Assembly: GCA_038258425.1 (NCBI GenBank) | Contig: JBBSPV010000018.1 | Coordinates: forward strand, 5,061-69,060 | Length of the DNA stretch: 64,000 nucleotides | Reading direction: 5' to 3' | Source: DATLGB01 sp038258425 | GTDB lineage: Bacteria; Actinomycetota; Thermoleophilia; Solirubrobacterales; Solirubrobacteraceae | Shown: positions 33,782 through 42,385 of the stretch, one piece after another | Layout: every line of letters begins with the position of its first letter | Numbering within the stretch: position 1 is the stretch's first letter | Made by a program: the position numbers and the translations under genes | The notes under the pieces: generated by a model | The model's database searches: none | Seen by the model: only the letters and a program-made list of their open reading frames with translations | What the model was told of the DNA's origin: nothing

Positions 33782-35071
33782 TCACTCGCCGTTGAGCAGC
33801 TCGCGCACCAGGTGCATGCAGTGCACCGTGGTGCGGTCGCGGATCGCCGCTCGCCCGCCCGCGAGCTGCAGCGTCCGGTCCGCGCGGCGCCCGTCGGCCA
33901 GCGAGACGGAGACGCAGACCATCCCGACCGGCTTGGCCGCCGTGCCGCCGCCCGGACCCGCCACGCCGGTGATCCCGACCCCGGCGGACGCCCCGAGGGT
34001 CGCGCGGGCCCCGTCGGCCAGCGCCGCCGCGACCTCGGGTGAGACCGCGCCGGCCGAGTCGATGACGTCCTCCGGTACGCCCGCCAGGGCGGCCTTCGCC
34101 CCGTTGGCGTAGACCACGAGCCCGCCGAGCACGTACGCCGAGGAGCCCGCCCGGGCCGTCAGCCGCGCCGCCAGCAGGCCGCCCGTGCACGACTCCGCGG
34201 TCGCGATCGTCCAGCCGCCGCCGGCGAGCAGAGCCGCGACCTGGTCGTCGATCGTCGAGCCGTCCTCGGAGAACAGCGTGTCCCCGTGCCGGGCCCGCAC
34301 GCCGGCGCGCAGCGCGTCGTAGGCGTCGGCCGCCGCCGGCTCGAAGGTCGTGGCCACCTCGATCTCGCCCCGCCGCAGGCAGGTCGTGATCTCGAGCCCC
34401 TCGAGCGCGACCCCGTCCTCGCGCTCGATCGCCTCGAGCGTCCGGCTGATCTCCGCCTCGGGGATGCCGAACAGCCGCAGCATCTCGCTGCGCAGCTGCA
34501 CGCGGCCCGCGAGCGCCGCGTCCAGGGCGCCGCCGGCGAGGGCGTCGGCCCACATGGGCTGCAGCTCGCCCGGCGGCCCGGGCAGCACGAGCACCGTCGG
34601 GCCGCCCTCGGACCCCTCGGGCGCCACCACGAGCCCGGGAGCCGTGCCGACGGGCTCGAGCACCGTCGCGTCCCGCGGCACGCGCGCCTGCTTGCGCCAG
34701 CCGGCCTCCATGGCCGCCGGGTCCACGTCGCGCCAGCGCGCGCTCAGGCGCTCGACGATCGCCCGGACCCGCTCGGCCAGGGCCGCGTCGAACTCGAGCG
34801 GCCGACCGCAGAACTCCGCCACGACCTCCGCGGTGAGGTCGTCGGCCGTCGGCCCGAGGCCGCCGCTGGTCACGATCAGGTCCACCCCGAGCGACGCCTG
34901 GAAGCGCAGCGCGTCGCGCATGTCGCCCGGCCGGTCGCCCACGATGGTGATCTGCGCGCAGTCCACGCCCGCCTCGCGCAACCGCTCGGACAGCCACGGG
35001 CCGTTGGCGTCCGGGACGAGCCCGGAGAGGACCTCGGTCCCCGTGACGATGACCGCCGCCCGAGCGCTCAC
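33782..35071 (-). CDS. cinA: Competence/damage-inducible protein CinA
   Basis: A 429-residue two-domain protein. The N-terminal MoaB/MogA-like COG1058 domain shows AAVIVTGTEVLSG, TSGGLGPTADDLTAEVVAEF and LVLPGPPGELQPMW, and hydrolyses pyrophosphate bonds such as in ADP-ribose. The C-terminal CinA domain is the NMN deamidase type, with TIATAESCTGGLLAARLTARAGSSAYVLGGLVVYANGAK and GITGVAGPGGGTAAKPVGMV. GTG 35071 overlaps the rodZ-like stop by 4 bases. Upstream of recA this is the classical competence operon order. The last 18 bases are duplicated just after its stop. Confidence 0.95.
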   Translation of the reverse strand: MSARAAVIVTGTEVLSGLVPDANGPWLSERLREAGVDCAQITIVGDRPGDMRDALRFQASLGVDLIVTSGGLGPTADDLTAEVVAEFCGRPLEFDAALAERVRAIVERLSARWRDVDPAAMEAGWRKQARVPRDATVLEPVGTAPGLVVAPEGSEGGPTVLVLPGPPGELQPMWADALAGGALDAALAGRVQLRSEMLRLFGIPEAEISRTLEAIEREDGVALEGLEITTCLRRGEIEVATTFEPAAADAYDALRAGVRARHGDTLFSEDGSTIDDQVAALLAGGGWTIATAESCTGGLLAARLTARAGSSAYVLGGLVVYANGAKAALAGVPEDVIDSAGAVSPEVAAALADGARATLGASAGVGITGVAGPGGGTAAKPVGMVCVSVSLADGRRADRTLQLAGGRAAIRDRTTVHCMHLVRELLNGE

Positions 35072-35877
35072 GAGCAGCTCGGCTGGCTGGCGGCGCTCAG
35101 GCGCCGGGGCGCCTTCCCGGCCCGCAGGTCGTAGCCGATGGGCGAGCTCGAGGGCGGCACGCGCACGGTGCGCGAGCCGACCCGCATGCGCACGGAGCTG
35201 TTGCCGAAGGTCACCCGCAGCCGCTTGGACTCAAACGTGCGCGTGGTGTCGCCGGCGGCGAGCGTCTGCGAGTCGATCAGCCGGCGCCCCGTCGCGCTCA
35301 CCAGGCAGACGTTGACCGGGCCCGTCGGGATGATCTTCAGGCGCACGATCCGGGCCGCCGCGGCCCGGCGGCGGGCCCGGGCGCGCGCTCGCTTGCGCGC
35401 CTGCGCCGAGCGGCCCGACGGCGTCGCGCGCGGGGTCGGCGTCGCGGTCGCCGTGGAGCTCGCGCCACCGCCGTCGCCCGAGCCGCCGAGCTTGCCCAGG
35501 GCGAACAGCGCTCCGACGAGCAGCAGCACGACGACTCCCACCAGCGCGAACGGCGGGATCCCGCGCCCGCCCCGGGGCGGGCGCCGGCGCCCGCTGCCGC
35601 TGCCGCTGCCCGAGCCGAAGGGCAGCAGGTCCTGCGGCGTGGGGCGCTCGAAGCGCTGCTTGTACTCCTCGACGAGCATCCGCGAGTCGAGCTCGAGGTA
35701 GTCGCCGTAGGTGCGCAGGAAGGTGCGCACGAAGGTCGGCCCCGGCAGCAGGTCCCACTCCTCGTTCTCGAGCGCCCGCAGGTACTTCGCGCGGATCTTC
35801 GTGGCGGCTTCGACCTCGGTGATGTCGAGGCGCCGACCCATGCGCGTCTCCCGGAGCGTGGCGCCGATGTCCGGCAT
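35068..35877 (-). CDS. RodZ-like helix-turn-helix membrane protein
   Basis: A 269-residue protein from ATG 35877. Residues 1-75 form an HTH of the RodZ/YmfM type (IGATLRETRMGRRLDITEVEAATKIRAKYLRALENEEWDLLPGPTFVRTFLRTYGDYLELD). A Gly/Ser/Arg linker leads to one transmembrane helix (about residues 108-128, PPFALVGVVVLLLVGALFALG), then a basic Arg/Ala stretch and a beta-rich extracellular DUF4115-like domain. RodZ links MreB to the cell wall, but no MreB is in view. It lies between ftsK and cinA, as in many Gram-positive genomes. Confidence 0.87.
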   Translation of the reverse strand: MPDIGATLRETRMGRRLDITEVEAATKIRAKYLRALENEEWDLLPGPTFVRTFLRTYGDYLELDSRMLVEEYKQRFERPTPQDLLPFGSGSGSGSGRRRPPRGGRGIPPFALVGVVVLLLVGALFALGKLGGSGDGGGASSTATATPTPRATPSGRSAQARKRARARARRRAAAARIVRLKIIPTGPVNVCLVSATGRRLIDSQTLAAGDTTRTFESKRLRVTFGNSSVRMRVGSRTVRVPPSSSPIGYDLRAGKAPRRLSAASQPSCS

Positions 35878-35888
35878 GGGCGGAAAGC

Positions 35889-38396
35889 CTACGAGGCGTC
35901 GGGCGGGTCGGCCGGCGACTCCTCGAGCGCCGTCCGAGGCCCGTCCCCGAGGCGGCCGGCCTCCGCGAGCGTCGCGAGCACGCGCGGCACGTCGCCCTCG
36001 CCGATCAGCACCTGCCGCGGCTTGGAGCCCTCGTAGCCCGAGATGACGCCGCGGCGCTCGAGCATGTCGATGAGCCGCCCCGCCCGGGTGTAGCCGAGCC
36101 GCATGCGGCGCTGGAGCATGGACGTCGACGCGGTCTGCATCTCCGCCACAAGGCGGATGGCGTCCTCGAGCAGGGGATCGTCGTCCGGATCGAAGTCGAC
36201 GTCGGCGCCGCCCTCGGTGGCCGCCTCCTCGGCGACCTCCTCCAGCAGCTCCTCCGCGAACTCCGGCTCGCCCTGGCGCCGCCAGCTCTCCGTGAGCCCG
36301 AGGATCTCCTCCTCGTCGATGTAGGCGCCCTGGATGCGCTGCAGGCGCGAGGAGCCGACGGGCGAGAAGAGCATGTCGCCCTGGCCCAGCAGCGCCTCGG
36401 CGCCGTTCTGGTCGAGGATCACGCGCGAGTCGGTCTGCGAGGAGACCGCGAAGGCGATGCGGCTCGGCACGTTGGCCTTGATCATGCCCGTGATGACGTC
36501 GACGCGGGGCGACTGGGTGGCGAGCACCATGTGGATGCCCACGGCGCGCGCCTTCTGGGCGATCCGGATGATCGAGTCCTCGACGTCGGCGGGCGCGACC
36601 ATCATGAGGTCGGCGAGCTCGTCGATGATGCACAGCACGTAGGGCAGCGGCGCCTCGCCCCGGCCCGCGCGCACCTTGTTGAGCTCGGGCAGCGAGCGCG
36701 TGCGCGCGAGCGACATCTGGCCGTAGCGCTGCTCCATCTCGCGCACGAGGTTCTGCAGGGCGGTGGCGGCCTTGCGCGGCGAGGTGATGACCGGCGTGAG
36801 CAGGTGCGGGATCGACTCGTAGTGGTTGAGCTCGACCTGCTTGGGGTCGACGAGGACCATGCGCACGTCGTGCGGGGTCGCGTTGAGCAGGATGCTCGAG
36901 AGCATGGCGTTCACGCAGCCCGACTTGCCCGCCCCGGTCGTGCCCGCGACGAGCAGGTGCGGCATCTTCGCCAGGTCGGCGGTGATCGCGCGCCCGGCGA
37001 CGTCCTTGCCGAGCGAGACGGTCAGCGGCGACCAACCCTCGGCCCGCGGCACGAGCACGTCGCCGAGGTGGACGATCCGGCGCCGGGCGTTCGGCACCTC
37101 GACGCCGACCGCCTGCTTGCCCGGGATCGGGGCCAGGACGCGGATGTCGGAGGCCGCGAGCGCGTAGGCGAGATCATCCTTGAGCTGGGCGACCTTGGCC
37201 ACCTTGATGCCCGGCGCCAGGCGCAGCTCGTAGCGGGTGATGTGGGGCCCGGCGACCATGCCGACGATCTGCGAGCTGATGCCGAAGTGGCCGAGCGCCT
37301 CCACGAGCGCTGCCGACGTCTTCTCCTGCCCCGCGGTGTCCGGCCGGTTGGCCGCCTCGGAGGAGCGCTTGAGCTCGCCCGCGTCGGGCAGTCTCCACTG
37401 GAAGCCGGGGTCGTCGGTGACGTGGGAGCGCAGGCGGCCCTGGGGCGTGAGGTCGAGCTGGGAGAGCTCGAGCTTCTCGACGCCGGGCTGGTCCTCGTCC
37501 TCGGCGAGGCCCTCCGAGCGCACCTCGGCCTGGGCCTCCGGCTCCGGGTCGAGCTCCTCCTCCGGCTCGGGCCCCGCCGCATCGGCGTGGGCCTCGATCT
37601 CGGCCTCGAGCGGCAGGGGGTCGAGATCCGCCTCGGGCCAGAACGGCGCGCCGGGGTCCGGTTCGCCCGCCTGGACGCCGGGCGGCGCCCGCCGCACGCG
37701 CGACGGCTGGCGCTCGAGCGACTCGAGCTCCTCGTCCACCCGCCGCCGGCGCACGGCGGCGGTGACCTCCGTGGCCCCCTCGCGGACCCGGCGCGTCGAT
37801 GCGGTCACGGACGCCCCCGTGACCTGCAGGACGCTCGCGACGGACGCGCCGGTCAGCAGCACGGCCGCGGCCAGGATGCAGAAGACGCAGACGATGTGCG
37901 CGCCGACCTGGCCCAGGGCGCCGCCGACGGCCCAGTGCAGGACCTCCCCCACCATGCCCCCGTGCGTGCGGGCGTAGACGGGGTCGAGCTCGCGCAACCG
38001 CTCGCCGCCCGGACCGAGGCCGAGCGTGCCCGAGGCCAGGCCGAGGGTGAGCCCGGCGAAGAGCAGGAGCAGGCCCGTGCGCACCGGACGGACGGCCCGC
38101 AGCTGCGGGCGCAGCACGAGCCACGCGCCGGCCGCCATCAGGATCACCGGAGCCGCGAGGTGCAGGGCGCCGATCGCCCAGCGCAGGGCGTCGACGAGCC
38201 GCTCGCCGACCGCCCCGCCCTCCCAGCCGAGCCACACGACGAAGGCGTAGAAGACGGCCAGCGCGACGAGCGCGAGCCCGAGGACGTCCGCGTGGTGGCG
38301 CTCCAGGACGGGGAGCCGGGGGCGCCGGGCTCCGCGCCGGCCGCGCGCCGGCGGCTTGCGGCGCTTGGTCGAGGGAGCGCGGGTACGGGAGGCCAT
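35889..38396 (-). CDS. ftsK: DNA translocase FtsK/SpoIIIE
   Basis: An 835-residue septal DNA pump. ATG 38396 is chosen because a basic N-terminal tail and then four hydrophobic helices (about residues 40-185) follow; the frame upstream is antisense to the response regulator gene. A long acidic/Pro linker (250-330) precedes the motor: GKDVAGRAITADLAKMPHLLVAGTTGAGKSGCVNAMLSS (Walker A), VLCIIDELADLMM (Walker B) and ATQSPRVDVITGMIKANVPSRIAF. The C-terminal gamma winged helix, which reads polar KOPS-type sequences, is ASTSMLQRRMRLGYTRAGRLIDMLERRGVIS. It starts the ftsK-rodZ-cinA-recA run. Confidence 0.95.
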   Translation of the reverse strand: MASRTRAPSTKRRKPPARGRRGARRPRLPVLERHHADVLGLALVALAVFYAFVVWLGWEGGAVGERLVDALRWAIGALHLAAPVILMAAGAWLVLRPQLRAVRPVRTGLLLLFAGLTLGLASGTLGLGPGGERLRELDPVYARTHGGMVGEVLHWAVGGALGQVGAHIVCVFCILAAAVLLTGASVASVLQVTGASVTASTRRVREGATEVTAAVRRRRVDEELESLERQPSRVRRAPPGVQAGEPDPGAPFWPEADLDPLPLEAEIEAHADAAGPEPEEELDPEPEAQAEVRSEGLAEDEDQPGVEKLELSQLDLTPQGRLRSHVTDDPGFQWRLPDAGELKRSSEAANRPDTAGQEKTSAALVEALGHFGISSQIVGMVAGPHITRYELRLAPGIKVAKVAQLKDDLAYALAASDIRVLAPIPGKQAVGVEVPNARRRIVHLGDVLVPRAEGWSPLTVSLGKDVAGRAITADLAKMPHLLVAGTTGAGKSGCVNAMLSSILLNATPHDVRMVLVDPKQVELNHYESIPHLLTPVITSPRKAATALQNLVREMEQRYGQMSLARTRSLPELNKVRAGRGEAPLPYVLCIIDELADLMMVAPADVEDSIIRIAQKARAVGIHMVLATQSPRVDVITGMIKANVPSRIAFAVSSQTDSRVILDQNGAEALLGQGDMLFSPVGSSRLQRIQGAYIDEEEILGLTESWRRQGEPEFAEELLEEVAEEAATEGGADVDFDPDDDPLLEDAIRLVAEMQTASTSMLQRRMRLGYTRAGRLIDMLERRGVISGYEGSKPRQVLIGEGDVPRVLATLAEAGRLGDGPRTALEESPADPPDAS

Positions 38397-38472
38397 CGCG
38401 GCAGACCCTTCGCTAAAGGACGCGTGAAACCTGCCTGGGCGGCCCGCCCCGCGGCCTACAGTCCGGGCGGAC

Positions 38473-39156
38473 ATGGATGACCGCCCCGCCCGGGTCCTCG
38501 TCGTCGAGGACGATGAGGACATCGCCCAGGTGCTCCAGCGCTCGCTGCGCCTGGAGGGCTACGAGGTCAAGCTGGCCGGCGACGGCGTCCAGGCGCTGGA
38601 CCAGTTCCACGCCTTCCTGCCCGACCTGCTCGTCCTCGACCTCGGCCTGCCGCGGCTCGACGGCATCGAGGTCGCCAAGCGGCTGCGCACCGACGGCGAG
38701 GACGTGCCGATCCTCATGCTCACCGCGCGCGACGCGCTCGAGTCCCGCGTCGCCGGGCTCGACACGGGGGCCGACGACTACCTCGTCAAGCCCTTCGAGC
38801 GCCAGGAGCTGCTCGCCCGGCTGCGCGCCCTGCTGCGGCGCCGGCCCCCGCGCGGCATGGCGCCGCTGGCGGTGGGCGACCTGACGCTGAACCCGGACAC
38901 CCACGAGGTGTTCCGCACGGAGCGGCGCATCGAGCTCACCCAGCGCGAGTTCGAGCTGCTCGAGTACCTCATGCGCAACGAGCGCCTCGTGATCTCGCGG
39001 CAGCGACTGCTCGACGAGGTCTGGGGCTACGACCCGTTCTCCATCACGAACACCATCGAGGTGTTCGTGTCCAACCTCCGCAGGAAGCTCGAAGCCGGTG
39101 GCGAGCCTCGCCTCCTCCACACGGTCCGCGGCGCGGGCTACGTCCTCCGCGTATAG
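38473..39156 (+). CDS. OmpR/PhoB-family response regulator
   Basis: A 227-residue two-domain regulator. The receiver has the acidic pair in LVVEDDEDIAQ, the phospho-acceptor Asp56 in LVLDLGLP, the Thr in MLTARDA and the Lys in DYLVKPF. The winged helix DNA-binding domain occupies about residues 135-225: RIELTQREFELLEYLMRNERLVISRQRLLDEVWGYD, then NTIEVFVSNLRRKLEAGGEPRLLHTVRGAGYVLR. The gene is divergent from ftsK (76 bases between) and overlaps the cognate kinase gene. The signal and target genes are not evident. Confidence 0.95.
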   Translation: MDDRPARVLVVEDDEDIAQVLQRSLRLEGYEVKLAGDGVQALDQFHAFLPDLLVLDLGLPRLDGIEVAKRLRTDGEDVPILMLTARDALESRVAGLDTGADDYLVKPFERQELLARLRALLRRRPPRGMAPLAVGDLTLNPDTHEVFRTERRIELTQREFELLEYLMRNERLVISRQRLLDEVWGYDPFSITNTIEVFVSNLRRKLEAGGEPRLLHTVRGAGYVLRV

Positions 39157-40567
39157 GCGCCTGCCGATCCGCTGGCGGCTCGCCGGCGGATCCGCGGTCC
39201 TGACGCTGGTCATCCTCCTCGGCTTCGCCTCGATCGTCGGCGTGCTGACCGTGCGCCGGCTGCACCAGGACTTCGACCGGCAGGTCGCGGCCGCCTCGGA
39301 CGAGCTGCAGACGTCGCTGCAGCTCAAGCTCGGCATCGACGGCGACCTCGACTGCCAGGTCGCCTCCTGCCCGATCCGCAACCTCACGGACTACGCCAAG
39401 ACCCAGCGGGGGGCCGTGGTGCGGATCGTCAACCTCCGGGGCCAGGCCTACAAGCAGTCCAAGGGCGCGCCCTACCTCGGGTCGCCGAACGTCCCGACGA
39501 ACGAGGTGGGCGACTACCGCGTCGAGTCGCGGCCGCTCAACGTCACGGGGGTCGCTCCCGGTGCGATCTGGGTCCAGTACGCCCGGCGCATGTCCGACGT
39601 GGACGAGACCGCGGCCCGCGTGCGCTTCTTCCTCGCCCTCGGCGTGCTCGGGGGCGCCGCGCTGGCCCTGCTGGCCGGCCTCGCCACGGCGCGGCGCGCG
39701 ATGCGGCCGGTCACCGAGCTCACGGACGCGGCCCGCAAGATCACGCGCACGCGCGACCCGTCCCAGCGCATCCCGAAGCCCGAGGCCGAGGACGAGGTCG
39801 CCGAGCTCGCCGACACGCTGGAGGGCATGCTGCGCGCCCTCGACGACGCCCAGGAGGAGACGGAGGCCGCCCTCGGGCGCCAGCGCGAGTTCGTCGCGGA
39901 CGCCTCCCACGAGCTGCGCACGCCGCTGACCAGCGTGCTGGCCAACCTCGAGCTGCTCGAGGAGGAACTGCAGGGCGACCAGCGCGACGCGGTGGGCTCC
40001 GCCCTGCGCTCCACGCGCCGCATGCGCCGCCTCGTCGCCGACCTGCTCCTGCTCGCCCGGGCCGACGCCAGCCGGACGGCGCCGCACGAGCCTGTCGACC
40101 TCGCCGCGGTGCTCGTGGACGTCGCGGCGGAGCTCGAGCCGGTGGCGGCCGAGCACGCGATCACCGTCGAGGCGCCGGCCCCGGTCCTCGTCCTCGGCAT
40201 CCGTGACGAGCTGCACCGGCTCGCGCTGAACCTCATCGACAACGCGCTCAAGCACACGGCACCGGGCACACCGGTCTCCGCGAGCGTCGGCGTCGCCGGC
40301 GGTCAGGCGGTGCTCGCCGTGGAAGACGACGGCCCCGGCGTGCCGGTCGAGCTGCGCGAGCGCGCGTTCGAGCGCTTCGTGCGCGGCACGTCGGACCGCG
40401 GAGGCTCGAGCAGCGGCCTGGGCCTCTCCATCGTCCGGGCGGTCGCCGAGACGCACGGCGGCACCGTCGCGCTCGAGGACCCGGAGGACGGGCGTGGCGC
40501 GCGCTTCGTCGTGCGCCTGCCGGTCGCCGGGCACGCGCACGTGGAAGCCGACGCCTTGCGCGCGTGA
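39098..40567 (+). CDS. Two-component sensor histidine kinase
   Basis: A 489-residue membrane kinase. GTG 39098 lies inside the end of the response regulator gene (59-base overlap); no later canonical start precedes the first membrane helix, so this start is preferred. TM1 is about residues 29-51, an extracellular sensor region about 55-175 carries two cysteines (CQVASC), TM2 is about 176-196, and a HAMP linker follows. The HisKA site is FVADASHELRTPLTSV with His271, and the ATPase domain shows NLIDNALKHT (N box), VEDDGPGV (G1) and SSGLGLSIVRAV (G2). It pairs with the upstream regulator. Confidence 0.93.
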   Translation: MASLASSTRSAARATSSAYRRLPIRWRLAGGSAVLTLVILLGFASIVGVLTVRRLHQDFDRQVAAASDELQTSLQLKLGIDGDLDCQVASCPIRNLTDYAKTQRGAVVRIVNLRGQAYKQSKGAPYLGSPNVPTNEVGDYRVESRPLNVTGVAPGAIWVQYARRMSDVDETAARVRFFLALGVLGGAALALLAGLATARRAMRPVTELTDAARKITRTRDPSQRIPKPEAEDEVAELADTLEGMLRALDDAQEETEAALGRQREFVADASHELRTPLTSVLANLELLEEELQGDQRDAVGSALRSTRRMRRLVADLLLLARADASRTAPHEPVDLAAVLVDVAAELEPVAAEHAITVEAPAPVLVLGIRDELHRLALNLIDNALKHTAPGTPVSASVGVAGGQAVLAVEDDGPGVPVELRERAFERFVRGTSDRGGSSSGLGLSIVRAVAETHGGTVALEDPEDGRGARFVVRLPVAGHAHVEADALRA

Positions 40568-40602
40568 GCGCTGACGCACGCCTGCACGTTTTGGGTCAGA
40601 AC

Positions 40603-40630
40603 TTGGCGCGTAGACGTTACCCGTCATATT
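40603..40630 (+). promoter_or_regulatory. Possible sigma-70 promoter of the intergenic RNA
   Basis: TTGGCG (40603-40608) and CATATT (40625-40630) are separated by 16 bases, a reasonable -35/-10 pair in an otherwise GC-rich region. Transcription would start near 40637 and would include the stems from 40650 onward and the five-codon frame. Another reading is that these bases are part of the folded RNA themselves. Confidence 0.35.
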
Positions 40631-40800
40631 GCGCGGTGCAGAGCCAAAACGGCCCCAACGCACCTTCAGCCGGGGCCGAAGGCGGTTGGGAACCGCTGAT
40701 TATCAGCCGCTGCTTGGCTACGTTTCGCCCTGTCGGAACTTGCGAAGACGTTGGACCGGGTGTTGCCGCACCCGACCTTTGAATCCAGGAAGGGGCTGAA

Positions 40801-40818
40801 ATGGGCTACCGCAACTAG
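40801..40818 (+). CDS. Five-codon reading frame (MGYRN) with good ribosome site
   Basis: ATG GGC TAC CGC AAC TAG is preceded at 40787-40793 by AGGAAGG, 7 bases from the ATG, a better site than most genes in this window have. Such minigenes can act as leader peptides whose translation controls a downstream hairpin; here the next element is the terminator-like hairpin at 40841. No downstream plus-strand gene exists before the window turns to the minus strand, so what would be controlled is unclear. Confidence 0.3.
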   Translation: MGYRN

Positions 40819-40840
40819 GTTGAGATAGCTGGACCTATTG

Positions 40841-40867
40841 GAGCGAGCGCCGTTGCTGCGGCGCTCG
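40841..40867 (+). terminator. Hairpin terminator after the five-codon frame
   Basis: CGAGCGCCG (40844-40852), loop TTGCTG and CGGCGCTCG (40859-40867) form a 9-bp perfect stem, followed on the plus strand by TTCTCGTT, a weak T-rich tail. It would end a plus-strand transcript and could also serve the HD-GYP gene, whose stop is at 40921 on the other strand. Confidence 0.6.
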
Positions 40868-40920
40868 TTCTCGTTAACGGCAGCTGCGCCGGAACCTTGA
40901 GCGCGCCAACGCGCCAGCTC

Positions 40921-42303
40921 CTAGACGACCTGCAGCGGCTCGGCGTAGCTGCGGACGCGGGCCTCGAGCGCGAGCTCCGTCTCGAAGTCGTGCGCCGTCG
41001 AGTGGCGGAAGCGGACGCCGCGGCGCTCCACGAGGTCGATGAAGACCTCGACGATCTGCGCGTCGAGCTGCGTGCCGGCCACGCGCCGCAGCTCGGCGAA
41101 CGCGTCCTCGATCGACACCGGGCGCCGGTAGGTGTCGCGCGCCGTGATGACGTCGTAGACGTCGGCCACGGAGATGATGCGCGAGCCGAGCGGGATGGCG
41201 GCCCCGACGATGCCGTCGGGGTACCCGAGACCGTCGATCTGCTCGTGGTGGCTGCGCACGATCTGCGCCACCGGCCCGTAGCCCTCGATCTCCGATACGA
41301 GCTCGGCCCCGACCTCGGGGTGGCGGCGGATGACCGCCCGGTCCTCCTCCGTGAGCTGGCCGTGGGCGAGGAGCACGTGGTCGGGGAAGATGAACTTGCC
41401 GACGTCGTGGAACAGGGCGGCCGTGTGGATGATGTCCTGCTCGCGCTCGGGCAGGCCCATGGCCTCGGCCACGGCGCGGGCGTAGCGGGCCACCGCCGCG
41501 GAGTGGCGCGCCGTCGTGTGGTCGCGCAGGGCCAGGGTCTTGAGCGTCGTGGAGATGAGGCCGACGTGCAGCGAGGCGAGCTGGCGGTTGCGCTCCTCGA
41601 GCTCGCGGCTGCGATCCTGCGCCTCCTTCGCGTAGCGCAGCAGGTACTGGAAGATCAGGACGAGCAAGCCCAGGACGCTCAGCGAGACCGGGCCGAAGCG
41701 CTGGCTGGCGACCGCGAGCGCGGCGGTCATCACCGCGGTGGCCAGCTGCGCCGGCAGGGTCGGAAGGAGGATCTCCCGGAACCCGGCAAGCAGGTTGTAC
41801 CCGTTGCGCACCGCCTGCGAGGTCCAGATCAGCGAGAAGTTCAGCGTCACGGTGACGAGGAAGACGACGAGCACGAGGCCGGCCCGGCTCAGGGCGTCCG
41901 ACGGCAGCGGGACGCTGCCGGCGAGCAGCGCGCCCACGAGGGGGAAGACGGCGAAGGCGCTGAGGTTGTCCAGCGCCTTGACCGGCTCGAGCCGGTTGCG
42001 GAGCGCGTCGATGGCCACGGCAACGACGCTGACCGCGACGGCCGTCGAGGGCCCGGCGAGCACCATGAGCAGCACGAGGATCGAGAAGGACGCCGACACC
42101 CGCACCGTGCGAAGCTCGATCGCCATGGCGTCGCTGGCGACCGCCACCACGAGCAGCGCCACTGGCAGCCAGAGGGGCTGCCAGTCGCTGGCGTCGAAGG
42201 TCAGCGCCGCGCCTGCGAGCGACCCTGCGAGGAGCAGGATCTGCACACAGTCAACAACCTTGGCGCGGGTGGCCATACCTCGCGTATCGGCCTCTGCAGG
42301 CAT
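40921..42303 (-). CDS. Membrane protein with HD-GYP domain (predicted cyclic-di-GMP phosphodiesterase)
   Basis: 460 residues if started at ATG 42303 (ATG 42276 is an alternative; the frame is open to 42384). The N-terminal half has about seven hydrophobic segments (residues about 20-215) forming an integral-membrane sensor, followed by a short coiled coil (YAKEAQDRSRELEERNRQLASLHVG). The C-terminal HD-GYP domain shows ARHSAAVARYARAVAEAMG, HTAALFHDVGKFIFPDHVLL, HPEVGAELVSEIEGYGPVAQIVRSHHEQIDGLGYPDG and ISVADVYDVITARDTYR, with the GYP triad and all metal ligands. It is expected to hydrolyse c-di-GMP. It is divergent from the MFS gene. Confidence 0.88.
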   Translation of the reverse strand: MPAEADTRGMATRAKVVDCVQILLLAGSLAGAALTFDASDWQPLWLPVALLVVAVASDAMAIELRTVRVSASFSILVLLMVLAGPSTAVAVSVVAVAIDALRNRLEPVKALDNLSAFAVFPLVGALLAGSVPLPSDALSRAGLVLVVFLVTVTLNFSLIWTSQAVRNGYNLLAGFREILLPTLPAQLATAVMTAALAVASQRFGPVSLSVLGLLVLIFQYLLRYAKEAQDRSRELEERNRQLASLHVGLISTTLKTLALRDHTTARHSAAVARYARAVAEAMGLPEREQDIIHTAALFHDVGKFIFPDHVLLAHGQLTEEDRAVIRRHPEVGAELVSEIEGYGPVAQIVRSHHEQIDGLGYPDGIVGAAIPLGSRIISVADVYDVITARDTYRRPVSIEDAFAELRRVAGTQLDAQIVEVFIDLVERRGVRFRHSTAHDFETELALEARVRSYAEPLQVV

Positions 42304-42385
42304 AAGTTGAGTCGCTTGGGGTCCGCCACGAACCCGCCGCCGCCCGTCTTGGCGGGGCTCGTGGCTCTCGGATAGCGTAGGCATC

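Larger units (their letters stand above)
40587..40867 (+). ncRNA. Candidate structured RNA (leader-like or small RNA) in a 353-base intergenic gap
   Basis: The gap 40568-40920 is clearly less GC-rich than its surroundings and contains a chain of perfect or near-perfect stems on the plus strand: 40587-40594/40644-40651 (CGTTTTGG/CCAAAACG), 40650-40656/40672-40678 (CGGCCCC/GGGGCCG), 40682-40687/40691-40696, 40695-40699/40703-40707 and 40757-40762/40769-40774. A Shine-Dalgarno site, a five-codon frame and a terminator hairpin follow. A GAACTTG...AGACGTT pair recurs at 40599-40618 and 40736-40752. No known riboswitch or sRNA class was recognised. The transcript and its orientation are inferred. 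Confidence 0.4.

Noticed and set aside
35878..37035. Upstream extension of the rodZ-like frame into ftsK
   Set aside because: The HTH begins directly at ATG 35877 and the extension lies in another frame of ftsK; it is only an open frame in GC-rich DNA.
36531..38480. A 649-codon plus-strand open frame opposite ftsK
   Set aside because: Mirror of the ftsK frame; low-complexity composition and no recognisable motifs.
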